A DNA stretch of 64,000 nucleotides, from the NCBI GenBank assembly GCA_921293015.1, contig OV121081.1, positions 76,339,022-76,403,021 on the forward strand, read 5' to 3'. This document shows positions 33,341 through 45,759 of the stretch, piece by piece. Source of the stretch: Phorcus lineatus (lineage: Eukaryota; Mollusca; Gastropoda; Trochida; Trochidae). A program made the translations under genes and the position numbers. Under the pieces are notes generated by a model. The model did no database searches. It worked only from the letters and a program-made list of their open reading frames with translations, and was not told where the DNA came from. How positions within the stretch are numbered: position 1 is the first letter of the stretch; each line of letters starts with the position of its first letter.

Positions 33341-36190
33341 CCGTTTCACAAAGACCTCCTAAATTTACACTGCGTCCTAAACAGCCCAAAATTTAGGAGC
33401 CCGATTGACCTGTCGTAAATGATTTAGGACGTCGTAAATCATATAAACATGGCGGCCATCCTCCGCTTCGAATAAAGAACCTACATTCAGAAATATTAGG
33501 AAGCAATTTGCTTGTTTTTCATAGTGATTCCGAACATCCTTTTGGTTAACAAATCCGTCAGCGATTCAATTATTTCAATCATGACATAACGGATCACTTT
33601 ACATTTCACTCAACTAAATCTCTTCAGTCCCATAGATACAAACAATTTCGTCAATCTGGGGGTCGATTACCTTACTACTGAGAAATGTGTTGGTCAAATC
33701 TGTGAAATATTCTTAGTGTCCTCGACTGTGACCGAGAGTAGACCTAACATGCCTGACAACGATCGACCGTCCTACCGAAAACTCGCGTAGACTTTTTGAA
33801 GCCTCAGATAAACCGCTATTTGTTTTCACCTACAACACACGTACCTCATCAAGAACTCTAGCCCCTCACCAAGATACATTTGCACACTCTTTTCACGAAA
33901 GGATAGATGATACTAATACATCAACATTTAGCTCAATGAGGTGAACACTGCAAAACTGCGGTAAGTTACATTTCTGTGACCTTCACCTTTACTGCGGGAT
34001 GTCAACAATGCTTCGTAACTCGCGATGATCGTAATAAAACATATAATTATAATTACAGCCCTTCCTTATCTAAACACCTTTTAATATTCATAGATAGTTA
34101 ACAAGTTTTCCAGCAGTGAAATAATAAGCAAGGGAAAAATAAGTATGTAACTGGTAAATTTCGTCAAACTTTTGTGAGGAAACGTCTCATTGCCAATCAT
34201 TTTTCTAGACTTTGAGTGGGCTCTTGTTTGTCAATATATATATAGTTTTCAAAATCATCATTTCATTGCATTAATTTTGCGACAACCCACACAGCCTTTT
34301 CGTATTGTTGACATTTTATCTTTGAAACAAGATGATATTTTCTTAATATCTAAAAGAGGTACTTGAAAATAATTTCCTGTCAATTTATGAACATTTTAAA
34401 GAAGATGTCAATATTCTAAACTAAATTTTTTTTAGAGATATTGTAAAAAATTCAAACGCACAATTCAAATTCAAACATTTAATACGCCCTGATATTTAAA
34501 CTAACTGCTTTTATTCATTTCTGCTGGTATATTAATGTCAAGCTTTGTTAAATAAACAATCTACATAGACATTATCAAAATCTTTGAAATTAATAAAAGA
34601 AGATATTTTGAAGAAAATTATGTTAGTTTATATCCTTTGACCTTTCCGTGAACGCATATATGTTTTCAGATTTTTTTATGTTTTTTTAGTAAATGTGTTT
34701 GTACAAATAACTAATTGAGTTTTAAAACTTATCAGAACAACAATAGAACAAGTTATTCATGAAAATATTCTTTACATATACATTTCTTGGAACAGTCAAT
34801 TTACATAATGGATTAATTAAGTATTATGCCAAACACAGTGTCCCAAATATAACAACCTTAATTTATGTGATATATATATAAGCCTAAAATCCTACACATT
34901 CATCACCAATTGACTTAAAAAGTAAAACAAATATTTCTTTAATTTTACATAAGAGTAAAAAAATTATGCAAATCAGATCTTTAAAAGTTAATATTTATAT
35001 CCATCGAGTTTTAACATTATCCATATCATTTATTAAAATAACAAATATTACAATTCTTGTCAAGAATCAAGACCAATTGAAACTATTAATAGGATATATC
35101 AAAAACAAATTCAGGCTTAAAGTACCCGTATTGTACTTAATTAGAATTTGCAAGTAATTAACTCATCCTTGATTTATGCTTTTTAGTTGGAGAATGTGAT
35201 ATATTATTTGAATTGATAAACCAGAATTAATATTCTCCATTTGATTTCCAATAAATTTTTTAATGTAATTTTCATGCATAACTGAGAATATCATATCTGG
35301 AATATTCCTGCTTATTTGATCTATCTTTTTGTAGTTGAAAAACCCTGTTAAGTAATCAAATCCTGCAGTCATAGTATCATAGGATGTTTGTATTCATGAA
35401 GAAATCTAACTTAAAGATTTGGGATACTCTTTTGTCCCGTGCACGATGTAATGGCTCATCTTATTTTCTTAAACCATGACAAGCATGCATTATAATGCAT
35501 GATATAATTGTTTGTGTGCTTAGGTTATAGTTTTAAAGCTGAAAATCTTACAGTCGATATTTTACTAACGTTTCAATTTGACCTGAACTTAAAATATTGG
35601 CACTATTGACTTACTTGTGTTTCCACCAAGTGCATCTAAATTATCCCCAAGTTGTCATCCGGCGACCTTACCTTATACAACGGGGTCAGGGTAGCCGCAA
35701 CTAGGCGTCACGTTTTACGCGACAGTGTTAAAGGGAAGTAACTCATGCTTTAGGGTCATGAACAAAAATTGTTTATAAGGCACTAAAATCACAGGTTCAA
35801 ATCTCTCTGATTTTGTCCGTAAATGATTTGTTTTAGTTACTGCAATTTCTGTTAGAATGTAAAGATTGTAGTAAATTCATGAATTTACCTTTAGAACTGT
35901 GTAAGCTACTTGTAAATCATAAAACTAAAATACTTACAAACACTATAATTTATAGGTATAAACAGGATATGAATTGTACGAATGCGGAGACAGGTGCCCG
36001 TCTTCCCGAGATCATATGTTGCTATGCAACCAAGTACCTCTTACATGATTTACGACCTGGATTTACGACACCGTTGTAGGACATGGATACGACCCCGTTG
36101 TGAAACGGTCGTAAGGCATGTCGTAAGAGGGTCGTAAACAAGGTCGTATGCCCAACGACCTCCTAAATTTAGGAGGCCTTTGTGAAACGG
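33341..36190. mobile_element. 2.85-kb element with CCGTTTCACAAAG terminal inverted repeats
   Basis: The left tip CCGTTTCACAAAGACCTCC (33341) and the right tip, reverse complement CCGTTTCACAAAGGCCTCC (36190), are inverted and continue as ctaaattta. Both inner flanks are rich in tcgtaa/ttacga motifs. A second, inner gttgtgaaacgg tip at 36087-36098 and a related cacaaagacctctta stretch at 33267-33282 suggest nested or compound insertions. Such tips occur in mollusc non-autonomous DNA elements and are often assigned to PIF/Harbinger; I cannot confirm the superfamily, and no 3-bp target duplication is clear. The interior is A+T-rich with no recognisable transposase. It interrupts copy A of the segmental duplication. 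Confidence 0.6.
35163..35372 (-). CDS. Unassigned frame inside the TIR element
   Basis: An ATG at 35372 opens 69 codons (MTAGFDYLTGFFNYKKIDQI at the start). It is Ile/Asn/Lys-rich as expected from A+T-rich DNA, but has a fairly regular hydrophobic pattern. No DDE, helicase or Myb motif is seen. Probably chance; listed because it is the only notable frame in the element. Confidence 0.12.
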   Translation of the reverse strand: MTAGFDYLTGFFNYKKIDQISRNIPDMIFSVMHENYIKKFIGNQMENINSGLSIQIIYHILQLKSINQG

Positions 36191-36226
36191 CAAACAGGAC
36201 TTTATGTCACAACATATGAGTTATTT

Positions 36227-36420
36227 CCAGTAGCAGTTTATAACAAAAGAGTAAATGATAAAGTTGGTAAAAATATTTTGAGGGGGTATATTGGTAAAAG
36301 TAATGAATCTTTCAGAAACTTTATGTGAAATATTGAAATTATATGACAACTGTGACATTTAAATATTCAAATCAATAATATAGAAAATATATATGAAAAA
36401 GAAGAACGGAATATTATAGT
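36227..36420 (+). repeat. Segmental duplication, copy A, continuation
   Basis: Aligns with 45345-45500 (cagtttataacaaaa against cagattataacaaaaa; ctttcagaaactttatg against ctttcagaaacttcatg). It is the resumption of copy A after the inserted 2.85-kb element and is cut off by the LINE fragment that follows. Confidence 0.6.
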
Positions 36421-36499
36421 CATAATAATTTGCTTACAAATGCCAACAGAAAATGACAAAATCTCAAGATTATAACAAAATGACAAAATAGTTCTGTGG

Positions 36500-37000
36500 T
36501 TCAACTACTGCAGGAAATTGGGGACTAAAAGTCAATATATCTAAAATCAAGATATAAGAGAAAAGTGGATTTATTAGAAGTTTTAAATATTTAGAGTTAG
36601 TTTTCACTTCATTTGGATTTTTTTCTCATGCGAAAAAACAAACAAGAAGATAAAGCTTTGTTTACTCTATATAAAATAAGCAATGTTAACAAATGCATAG
36701 ATATACGTCAGCAGTACGATCTGTTTAAGAGTATGATATGTTGCCGATATATATACTTTGTTATGGTTGTGACGTTTGGGGTTTTATGGAAACACATGCA
36801 GTAGATAAAGTTCATTTGACATACTTATTTGAAATATTTATTGAAAGTAAAATTGTCCATACCGTCTACCTTTGTATATGGGGAACTTAGAAACAGACAG
36901 AAAGACAGACAAGACAGACAAGTTTATTCAGTAAAAGGCCGTATGCCCAGGTAACATTCATTTGCTTAATTCATAACCTGGTGCACATACTGAGCTGAAG
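36500..37000 (+). pseudogene. Non-LTR retrotransposon (LINE), reverse-transcriptase 3' fragment
   Basis: Across several frame changes the plus strand reads NWGLKVNISKIKI, FKYLELVFTSFGFFSHAKK, IRQQYDLFKSMI, YGCDVWGFMETHAVDKVHLTY in pieces and FVYGELRN near 36874-36900. These are the thumb and post-thumb blocks of LINE reverse transcriptases (WGLKVN...KT, FKYLG..., YG.EVWG, YGELGR). They are followed by a 3' UTR with gacagacaagtttattcag. Stops and shifts are frequent, the endonuclease and catalytic YADD regions are absent, and the copy is 5'-truncated and dead, as usual for LINEs. Confidence 0.85.
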
Positions 37001-37576
37001 CATTTCTTATATGTTTAAGTACATGGTATAGAAAATTACAAACGTCTTTTATAATAAGCTCATTATCAGATTTTAAATGTTGAAATTTACAATGGGATTA
37101 AGATCCTTCAAGTGTTCAATTGTATAAAGACCTAACTTAAACGTATTGTTAAATTTTGGATTTTGATGATCCTCGTTACTATCGTTACGAAAGATTTATA
37201 ATGTAATGTTTGACCTTGTTTTGCACATGCAAGAACATAAAAAACATGGCCTACGCTGTTTTTAGATCTGTTAATACAGTATGGATTTGGATATTGTTGG
37301 ATGTCACAAATAGTGAATAATAAAACTGCTTTTTATCAGTGAATTTAAGCAAAGAGTCCAAGTGATAAGTATTCAGACATGGCATAATAATTCCGCTTGC
37401 TGAGAGAAACTCGTTTATATTTATATAATAAACATGTCATTGAATATGAAAATATTTGATTAATATAGATGTAATTAAGTATAAAATTGTATCTACAAAG
37501 TTTGCCCTGGCTCTCATAAGTTAATGATTGAAAGAGGTCATAGGGCAAAGCCTACGCTAAAGTTTGAGGGCATGAC
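37001..37576. other. Probable LINE 3' UTR and unassigned sequence
   Basis: A+T-rich continuation of the LINE 3' region; the end of the element is not visible as a poly(A) or simple-repeat tail. No gene. Confidence 0.3.
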
Positions 37577-38862
37577 ATGTCCAGTGTGTATTCAGGATTA
37601 ATGTGTTATGATTTTTCCAAAATATGATACTTCAAGAGACATAGATAGAAATATTTCAATAATCCAATGTGTGAATGCGTTAGATTTCTACTAATAACGG
37701 CAATGATACCATAATGAATTTATGTAAATGTATTTATCATATCTTTAATGACAGAAATAGCTAAGAGTTCGTGCAATGTTTCTGTAAAGTTACGGATGGT
37801 TGTTTCTACATGTATGTAATCTGTGACTTGATGTGTCCATTTGGAGGGAAACCCTAGGTTAAGTTAAATGATGGGAATTATAATGCCTTTTCATCGCGGC
37901 AAATTTGTATGCATTTTATCTAAGGCCTACTATAGGGTGTGCTAAAATGATTCTTAAATTTATTTCGTAATTTGTCATCAAAACCATCATATGATTAAAT
38001 ACAGAGTATTGATCAAGATAAAAGATGTTGTTCGATATTACCACAAAAACATTAACCCAATTCAATGAATGAACATTATCTCAGAGAAACTCGCTTGTTG
38101 CGCAACCCACACACTGGCCTGGTACATATTTGTATATTATGAACTGTATTATTTTGAAGAAATAAAATTGTAAATTGATGACAGATAGATCTACTAAAAA
38201 CAAATTGCCTTCGTTAAAATGTCCAGTGTGTATTCAGGATTAATGTGTTATGATTTTTCCAAAATATGATACTTCAAGAGACATAGATAGAAATATTTCA
38301 ATAATCCAATGTGTGAATGCGTTAGATTTCTACTAATAACGGCAATGATACCATATTGAATTTATGTAAATGTATTTATCATATCTTTAATGACAGAAAT
38401 AGCTAAGAGTTCGTGCAATGTTTCTGTAAAGTTACGGATGGTTGTTTCTACATGTATGTAATCTGTGACTTGATGTGTCCATTTGGAGGGAAACCCTAGG
38501 TTAAGTTAAATGATGGGAATTATAATGCCTTTTCATCGCGGCAAATTTGTATGCATTTTATCTAAGGCCTACTATAGGGTGTGCTAAAATGATTCTTAAA
38601 TTTATTTCGTAATTTGTCATCAAAACCATCATATGATTAAATACAGAGTATTGATCAAGATAAAAGATGTTGTTCGATATTACCACAAAAACATTAACCC
38701 AATTCAATGAATGAACATTATCTCAGAGAAACTCGCTTGTTGCGCAACCCACACACTGGCCTGGTACATATTTGTATATTATGAACTGTATTATTTTGAA
38801 GAAATAAAATTGTAAATTGATGACAGATAGATCTACTAAAAACAAATTGCCTTCGTTAAAAT
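37577..38862 (+). repeat. Near-perfect 642-bp tandem duplication
   Basis: The sequence starting atgtccagtgtgtattcagg at 37577 recurs from 38219 with a period of 642 bp. On reading through I found a single difference (ccataatgaat against ccatattgaat). The repeat boundary has a 3-4 bp microhomology (atg). The unit includes the leftmost alignable part of segmental copy B. Such identity means either a very recent duplication or an assembly artefact joining two haplotypes. Confidence 0.95.
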
Positions 38863-40475
38863 GCTAATTTCCAGTTATTAGGTTTATTGTAAAATAGTTT
38901 TGTGTCGGGGATGAATCAGCTGCAGATGCCTCCTTTTCTTTTGCTTTAACGTCATGAAAAGTAATCAATGTATAAATTAACTACTTGGAGATAATGGATT
39001 TGATACTGTGGTAATACAGTAACGAGTAATGAAATTTTTGATGTAAAGCAAGCTCTTTAGAAATTATAAGTGTTTAAGTTACATAGATTATTAGATTAAT
39101 TAATGTTTTTGCAGTGTTAACTAAAGAAGAAAATTACCATGATAAGATGTTTGCGCTTGCTATTTCACTCTGTTTTTATGGGATTCAAATAATTAGAAGG
39201 AAATTACGTATATTAGGCACCATTATGTCTCAACAGTATCATTTCCGATTGCAAATTTAACCTTCGAATGACAAATAAATGCGAACCGAAGAACTTTCAT
39301 TTGAAAAAATATCAGATCATATATCATATTGTAATACTAAGATTGATGACTTTATAATTTGTTTAATTGTAGTAATTAGAATAATACGTTAATTCATGAG
39401 AAATTTTGTAAAGGCATTGGGGTTTTCAAATTTCTTTTTCTTTCAATTTTCAAAAATAAATATCATTTTATTGAAAAGGTATTATTTTCAGAGAGTCAAA
39501 CATTTCGTTGCTCAACCCGATAATATGTGAGCATATAAAAATATCATTTATTAAGGACCGCATGCGTCAATTTTAGTGTGAAATCGATTTGGTTAATTTA
39601 TATGAATTTGCTATGTTAGTTTAATGACTCCTTGTATTGATTACAAATATTGTATGGCAGTTGATATCATTTGTTTTTCCCCAAACAACACATTAACTCC
39701 TTTAGAAAACATACAGAGCTGACCTATTCAGGTAGAGCAGCACAAAAAAGCTACTCCATGAATGCCTTTCCCAAAAAAGCTTTTCCAGGAATGCGCATTT
39801 CAGAGAGGGCCAGTTTTTATTTAAGAACATTCTTAAAGAGAGTAACATCTTTGAAACAAGATATTTATTACTTGTTCTTATGAGTCACCTATGAATACAA
39901 CCATAAAATTTTGAATTTGAGGGCAAAAACGGTTTCCTGTGTTTTCAATTACAATTAATGGAACACAGAAAACATTAGAATATAATATTATGTGTTTTTT
40001 CTTTTTGGTTTCAATTCAAATGTCTACTTCAATGCTATCGGTATGAATTCATCATGAGAAAACCAATTAGGCAAAATAGATTGATCTCATACTCCTGAAG
40101 TTGATTTTGTTTGTTAGTTCTCTAAATACCATTTTATTCATGACATGAGTATGTAAGGGAATCCGCTGGCTTAAATGAAATTTCCTTACACAGAATGAAA
40201 TATTGAGAAAATATTGGTAAAACAGGAATCAATCTACCATGTTATCAAATTCAATCCTTTTGAGCTGTTTATTGCGTAAATAACTATCCTTTCCCGTATT
40301 CAGCAACAACGTTATACCATAATCGATATAACTACAACTCTGGTAAGATTTCAGAGGTCAAGTTTAGAGATTTAGAAAATCGTCACTAGTGTCTTTAGGA
40401 TTTGTTTTTTTATATGAACGTTTGTAAAATCTGCAGATTTGTCACATGCAAAATGTCCAAAGGTGTGCTTAACAA

Positions 40476-40835
40476 TTGAAACGATATTGTTGTTCAACTT
40501 TTGCACACGAAAAGAATGTTATATCAATCTATTTTCAAGGGTATAAGGTCATTGGTGAAAAGCAAAGGACGCATTTTCATAAGGTATTTTGTGTCTTAGC
40601 AAATAAAGCCGCTGTCAAATTTGGTACGTATTCATATGGTCAATATGAAGAAGGAAATCTCAATCTGTTTTCTGAAAATGGTCAATTTCAGAAAGCAACC
40701 GACTCTCCGTCTCTGAATCATCGTCTGTGGAATTATTTACTGTCAAATAAAATCTTCCATGGTTCCCCTCAGGTCTTTATGCCTGCAGAATTGGTAAATG
40801 ATGAGACCAGACCGAAGTCTTCTTGTGTTTTTTAA
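40476..40835 (+). CDS. Candidate exon or small gene, unassigned (119 codons)
   Basis: The frame 40476-40835 is one of the longest non-transposon frames and looks coding-like: FGTYSYGQYEEGNLNLFSEN, then SPSLNHRLWNYLLSNKIF and a C-terminus ENDing in TRPKSSCVF. There is no signal peptide or membrane segment. Two AGs could serve as acceptors: after gtattttgtgtcttag (about 40600) or after ggtcaatttcag (40691), the latter giving a phase-0 terminal exon of 47 residues plus stop. The aligned position in copy A keeps the atttcag acceptor but not the frame. Family not recognised. It may be the last exon of a copy-B gene or a chance survival. Confidence 0.3.
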   Translation: MKRYCCSTFAHEKNVISIYFQGYKVIGEKQRTHFHKVFCVLANKAAVKFGTYSYGQYEEGNLNLFSENGQFQKATDSPSLNHRLWNYLLSNKIFHGSPQVFMPAELVNDETRPKSSCVF

Positions 40836-43800
40836 TGTAATGATTAGGTAAGTAATTAGAGGTATTGTGTGCAAAACCTGCTTCAGGTCATTTATTAAAA
40901 ACTAAGCTGTAGTCATTTTTAATTACGGTTAACATGTTTTGCTTAAAGACAATCACCACTGTTTGTCTGTAAACGAACACTGTTCTGTCTGTAAATGTTA
41001 AATTGTTAACTGCTCTTAACTTTCCTAATATTATCTTTGTAATCAGTAAAACATGATGTCTAAATAAGTAACTCAATACTGTCAGTCTCAAACCCATCAC
41101 GTTTTCGTAATATTAGGTAGTTTATAGTGATGCTAGAATTGGAATTTTCAGATGGTAGATGACACAAGAATTAGATAAAGAAGACCTGTCCTTATATATA
41201 TGCAAGGTGCATATTCGAATAAAGTTAAACTTGTAGAAAGCTTATGGAAATAACGGACATGAATGGTAATTTTTGAAATGGTGTCGCTGATTGCACAACT
41301 AACTTTGATTGCATCCAATCAGCGTTCTACATTTCTAGACCAAGAAACCTTCGAATTAAGACGGAGGTTGTATAGGCACAATTTGTTTTCTCCCCCCACA
41401 ATAGACATCAACAAGGGTGCTACATCCAAATAGCATATCGTAACACAATCTATGCATTAGATCGGCTTGTTTTTCCTTAAATAGTAACTACCGTGAAAGA
41501 TTGGCTGGTATAAGAGGTGTGCAATTTAATTTAACCCATCATGTATGTTTTTAAATAGACACCGGAGTAGAGTGTGCTACTGTGACTTATAACAGCTTAC
41601 GTGCAGTTCTCAGTATTAGTAATTTGTGATTACTAGTAACGAAGGTGACGTGTAAATAGTTGTATACAAAATTGTTTCATGAATAAGAATTTTTTGTTTT
41701 ATGGTCTATAATCTTAGAAGAATATGAAACGACCACTATACATGATTTTTCAACTGCGGAGTTATCACTTTGTTTTTGAGTATAAACTAAATAACGCAAA
41801 TTTTAAACTCTACATGCCTTCACTTCCGGGATTAATAGTGTGCGATGTCAGTTGACATTTGTCATCATCTCTTAGCAAATACACACATTAACTAACATAT
41901 CAAAAATCTATAAATGCATCTTATCAATCAGATTATTCAGCAAGGTGACTATTTTGATATTTTGGTAGAATTGAAGGTAGAGTCATGCACCCTCAAATGA
42001 CCTAACAATGTTTTGAGTCTCAAGAATACTCAGGCTAGTAAAGGCATCTTCGACGTCACTGGTCAATGTAAAATCAACAGTTTGACATGAAAGGGAAAGA
42101 AAACCTAATGATCTTAATCTATTGACATTGATCACGACTCGTGTATTCATCACTGTATACACACCACGTCAAACCTGCCGATGTGCGTCTTTCTATAGAA
42201 ATATAATGATAACGTGAAATCAATATACCAGTACATGGCACGGTAAAATCAAATGAAACTGCTTTACAAGTGCAGCTGAGAATGATGTCATTTAGATTTC
42301 TAGCCTTTTATACGCAATAAAACACAACACAACTGCACGACATCCCTTTGCTGTATGTTCTAATTATAACGCTAGGAGAAAGATGCAAGTCGTACCTCAA
42401 ACGAAAAAGATTATATATCTTCAAAACGATTAAAGTTGCACAAAATATTTTGATTTGACGTGAATAAATAAAATATCTACCAAATGGTTTGGCCTTTTTT
42501 TCGACAAACATGCACATATAGTGTGCATGTTTAAAGAGAACCTGATTATAAATATCGACAATTACTGAGGACAGACTTTAATACAAAATTCTCAAAATGT
42601 GCGTTTTTCATATAAAAGTAGTATTATGTGCATGAGATAATAAAGGCGTTGCACCAAGATGAAAACATTCCTATTCTATCATTCTTGGAAACTTTTCAGA
42701 TTTCACTGAATATGAAGAAAAGGCAAGAAATAAAATGACTTTGTAAAACAGCTGCTCCTCTACGTGAACATTTGAAAATTCTACTTGAATTTTACTTCAT
42801 GTGCTAATCTATTTCAAATAAAACGTGAGTAGACAAAGTTAATTCATTTATTTCCTATTTAGATAGAAGCCTTTTCCAGCTTATCTTCAAACGCTACAAG
42901 AGGACGTGGTGTTAATTGAAAATGTTAGGAGTGTATTTAATCTTCCAAACATTCCCAAACAGTTTGTACACAACACGGGACTTTTTGGGAAATGTATCAT
43001 ATCAGTAGTTTCATATTAATCATAGTTCAATAGCGTTTTCGATGTGTTAACCAACTGTCCTCCGGCATTCTGTATGTGTGTCATTCTGTCTTAAGCTATA
43101 TGCGCCAGTTATCTATTTCACTTCCATTATTACAACAGGATTCACGGTTATCACAACTCACTTTCAAAAATTCAAAACGTTTCTACCAAACCAAAATAAC
43201 AAAATTGATTGTCACTTATGTTTAAGAGTTAAAGTTAGTGTAAAAATGAATTTTTTATCATTTCAATGACATAACAAAACTTAAAATAAAGAGCTAAGAT
43301 TTAATTACATATTCTGTGTTATGTGAGGAATAGTCCAAATGGATCTAATGCATCTTTTGGGTTCCTGTTAAACTAAAATGTTGTGGAAGATTATTTGAGC
43401 TTTGTTTACCTTTTTTCTTCTTTCACATGTAGATTACATGATTTGCATTTCACATAGAAATGTCTGAGTTGGTGTCAGACAAAGATAAAACTATTTGGGC
43501 GATTTCATAAGTTTACATTGTGAGCATCCGAAATTTACCAATGATAAGTATTTCTTAAGTGAATGTCATTATTTCAAAAATAGATACACTTTTACACACA
43601 TACTATACACACTTGGATTGCAATATTGTTATATTCAATTAATAGTATACATTGTATGATATGATGAAATATTAAATATACAGTATTATGTTATATCCGC
43701 GATGTGAGCGTGCTATCCACCTTTGAGTATTGTTGCGGATACAATTTCACCTACATGAAAAACATCTCGTTTCAATACCATTGGCTGTTGGCCATAAGAT

Positions 43801-43927
43801 AGAAGTGGTTTACCATTGTGTATACAAGATGTAAATATTTCAGATGGTCTATGCTGCTGTTATCGACATGCAGGTTTTGTTTTTGAGATGAGTTTTTTTA
43901 GTTTAGTTTTTGCGATGCTTTTATCAG

Positions 43928-44051
43928 CGGATAAAAATCAGTCCTCTGCCATAGGATTGTAACTCGATATTGAAACGCCAATGAAATGGGGAATGACGTT
44001 TCTCGTTATGGGTTGTTTGATTTTTCAAGGAAAATGCTTTTAGATATTTAG
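43928..44051 (+). pseudogene. Broken paralogue of the Cys-rich exon
   Basis: Following an AG acceptor (gcgatgcttttatcag) the sequence aligns with exon 33040-33178. Shared features are ggattg, a CHRIV/CQRIV block, a VSRYGLF/VFSRNHF block and the C-terminal LLDI. The second codon is TAA, another TGA follows, and three of the four pattern cysteines are lost, so it cannot encode the module. It shows that the copy-A exon belongs to a duplicated gene whose second copy has decayed. Confidence 0.5.
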
Positions 44052-44225
44052 AAGTTGAGGAAAGGAATGTTTCGGAATGACATAACCTAACGTACCAAAG
44101 GGTTTTAGATCTTCACACCTACTGTGTGGTATTCTAAGCATGTCTTTGTAAGCAAGGTTGAATTTCATGTCATTATCATTGTTTTGTTGTTGTTGGTTTG
44201 AACACTGAACACTGGAGATGTTAAT

Positions 44226-45345
44226 GTGGAAGTCATACGAATACATGTAGATAAACAGATGTTAAATATATTACATAGCTGGCATCGTGTATTCATGGCT
44301 GTATTTATAAAAGAAGGATTTATTCTGCTACTTTCAGTTGAAATTCATTCTATAAGCCTTCTTTTATTCTACATATCATACCTACACACTATTAAATTGC
44401 AAAGTTTCAACGTCAGATAGAATACATCATGATCACGTAGCGACAATAAGGGATTAATGATATCAAGGATGATGAATGAAAGAAACCCTCAACAAACCTG
44501 GCATTTCATTAGATTTATTCTAAAACATACTATTCCTCATTCTAAGAACATTTAAGATTTTTAACAGTCTGAGTATGTGCGATAAAACTTTATTATATAA
44601 AAGTAAACTATAAACACTTTGTTTAGAGTAAAAGATTCGTCCTAATCATCATCTAACTCAATCTCACATTTCTCATGGAGATAATGTGAAGAAATATACC
44701 AAGACACCTGAACCTGATCATGCTACACAAATATGACCAATCAGAGATAAGAGTTGACTGATTTACTTATATCTAAACAAATTTCACAAATAGGAAGGAT
44801 TTACACCTATGTAAACAGGTTGAGGATATCAGATGGTAAATGTCGACCCGCCCTCCGAGGAGGCGTTAATGCGTGGATCTCGATATTCAAGTCTTATACT
44901 TCCTATTTAATTGTATTTCACTTTGACAGTGACATTTAATAAAACATCAGGGATCTGTCTAGACTATCAATTTCAAATTATACGATATCACTGTCACTCC
45001 AGGAATATCGTTTGCAAGAGTTTTGTTTTCATAAATTAAACTATATAACATGATGACGTTATGGTTGTCAGGTCAGGTCTGCAAGTGTTGCATGTTATTA
45101 AGTGTAGGTTATCATTTGCGTAACAGCTTTTCTCAAATTGTGGGGATTGATGACCCGTCACCAAACTAAGATCACTACATCTATTGATCGATCGATACGA
45201 TCGAGGATGCCAACCCTACCTCCCACCCAAAAAAATGATTAAATTATATGAAAACTTCATTTTAGAAAAACGTCTGTACCTCATCGACTGACTGAGCAAT
45301 CATAATGAGTAATAACTACACACCTATCATAACTTAGTTTTCTGC
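44226..45345. other. Non-coding stretch
   Basis: No convincing exon. A hydrophobic 64-codon plus-strand frame (44226-44420) contains EGFILLLSVEIHSISLLLFY, which could be mistaken for a membrane segment, but it has no splice borders of note. Confidence 0.35.
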
Positions 45346-45645
45346 CAGTACCAGATTATAACAAAAAGTGAATTATTAAGGCTGTAAAATATTAATGCTG
45401 GTATATCCCTTATAAATAAGGCATCTTTCAGAAACTTCATGCTCAGGCATGAAAGTGATTTATCATTATTTCAGTGATATAAATATAATGAATGTGTTAA
45501 CCAAAGAGGTTTTAAACCGGACATACTCTAGTAGGATTATTTCGTTCATTTTAGTATATTTATCATCCAAGGTATCTGAAGAAAACAGTGAATCATCGAA
45601 AATAAACTTCTCTACATTATGATAAATGAATATGGGTTCCTGCAG

Positions 45646-45759
45646 AAATCATTACCAAATAAAAAAGCGTTTCAAGATAAACAAAAATCTAAATCTGAAC
45701 TAGACACCAAGTCAGGTCTTATTCAGGAGTTGTCGTTGATTGATGACAAACAGATGTAA
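45646..45759 (+). CDS. Candidate terminal exon, polar C-terminal tail
   Basis: After an acceptor-like gggttcctgcag the phase-0 frame reads KSLPNKKAFQDKQKSKSELD, then TKSGLIQELSLIDDKQM and a TAA at 45757-45759 (37 residues). The Lys/Ser/Asp-rich composition suits a cytoplasmic or disordered tail. A related but broken sequence lies 1.4 kb downstream (47076-47190), which argues against pure chance. The polypyrimidine tract is short. No transmembrane exon was found upstream, so the class of protein is unknown. Confidence 0.35.
   Translation, partial: KSLPNKKAFQDKQKSKSELDTKSGLIQELSLIDDKQM

Larger units (their letters stand above)
38080..45500 (+). repeat. Segmental duplication, copy B
   Basis: Aligns block by block and in the same orientation with copy A (26470-33240 and 36227-36420). 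The counterpart of the Cys-rich exon (43928) is broken here, and copy B lacks both the Tc1 fragment and the 2.85-kb TIR element of copy A. Conversely, a 119-codon frame (40476-40835) is open in B where the aligned A sequence (about 28050-28300) has stops. Confidence 0.75.
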
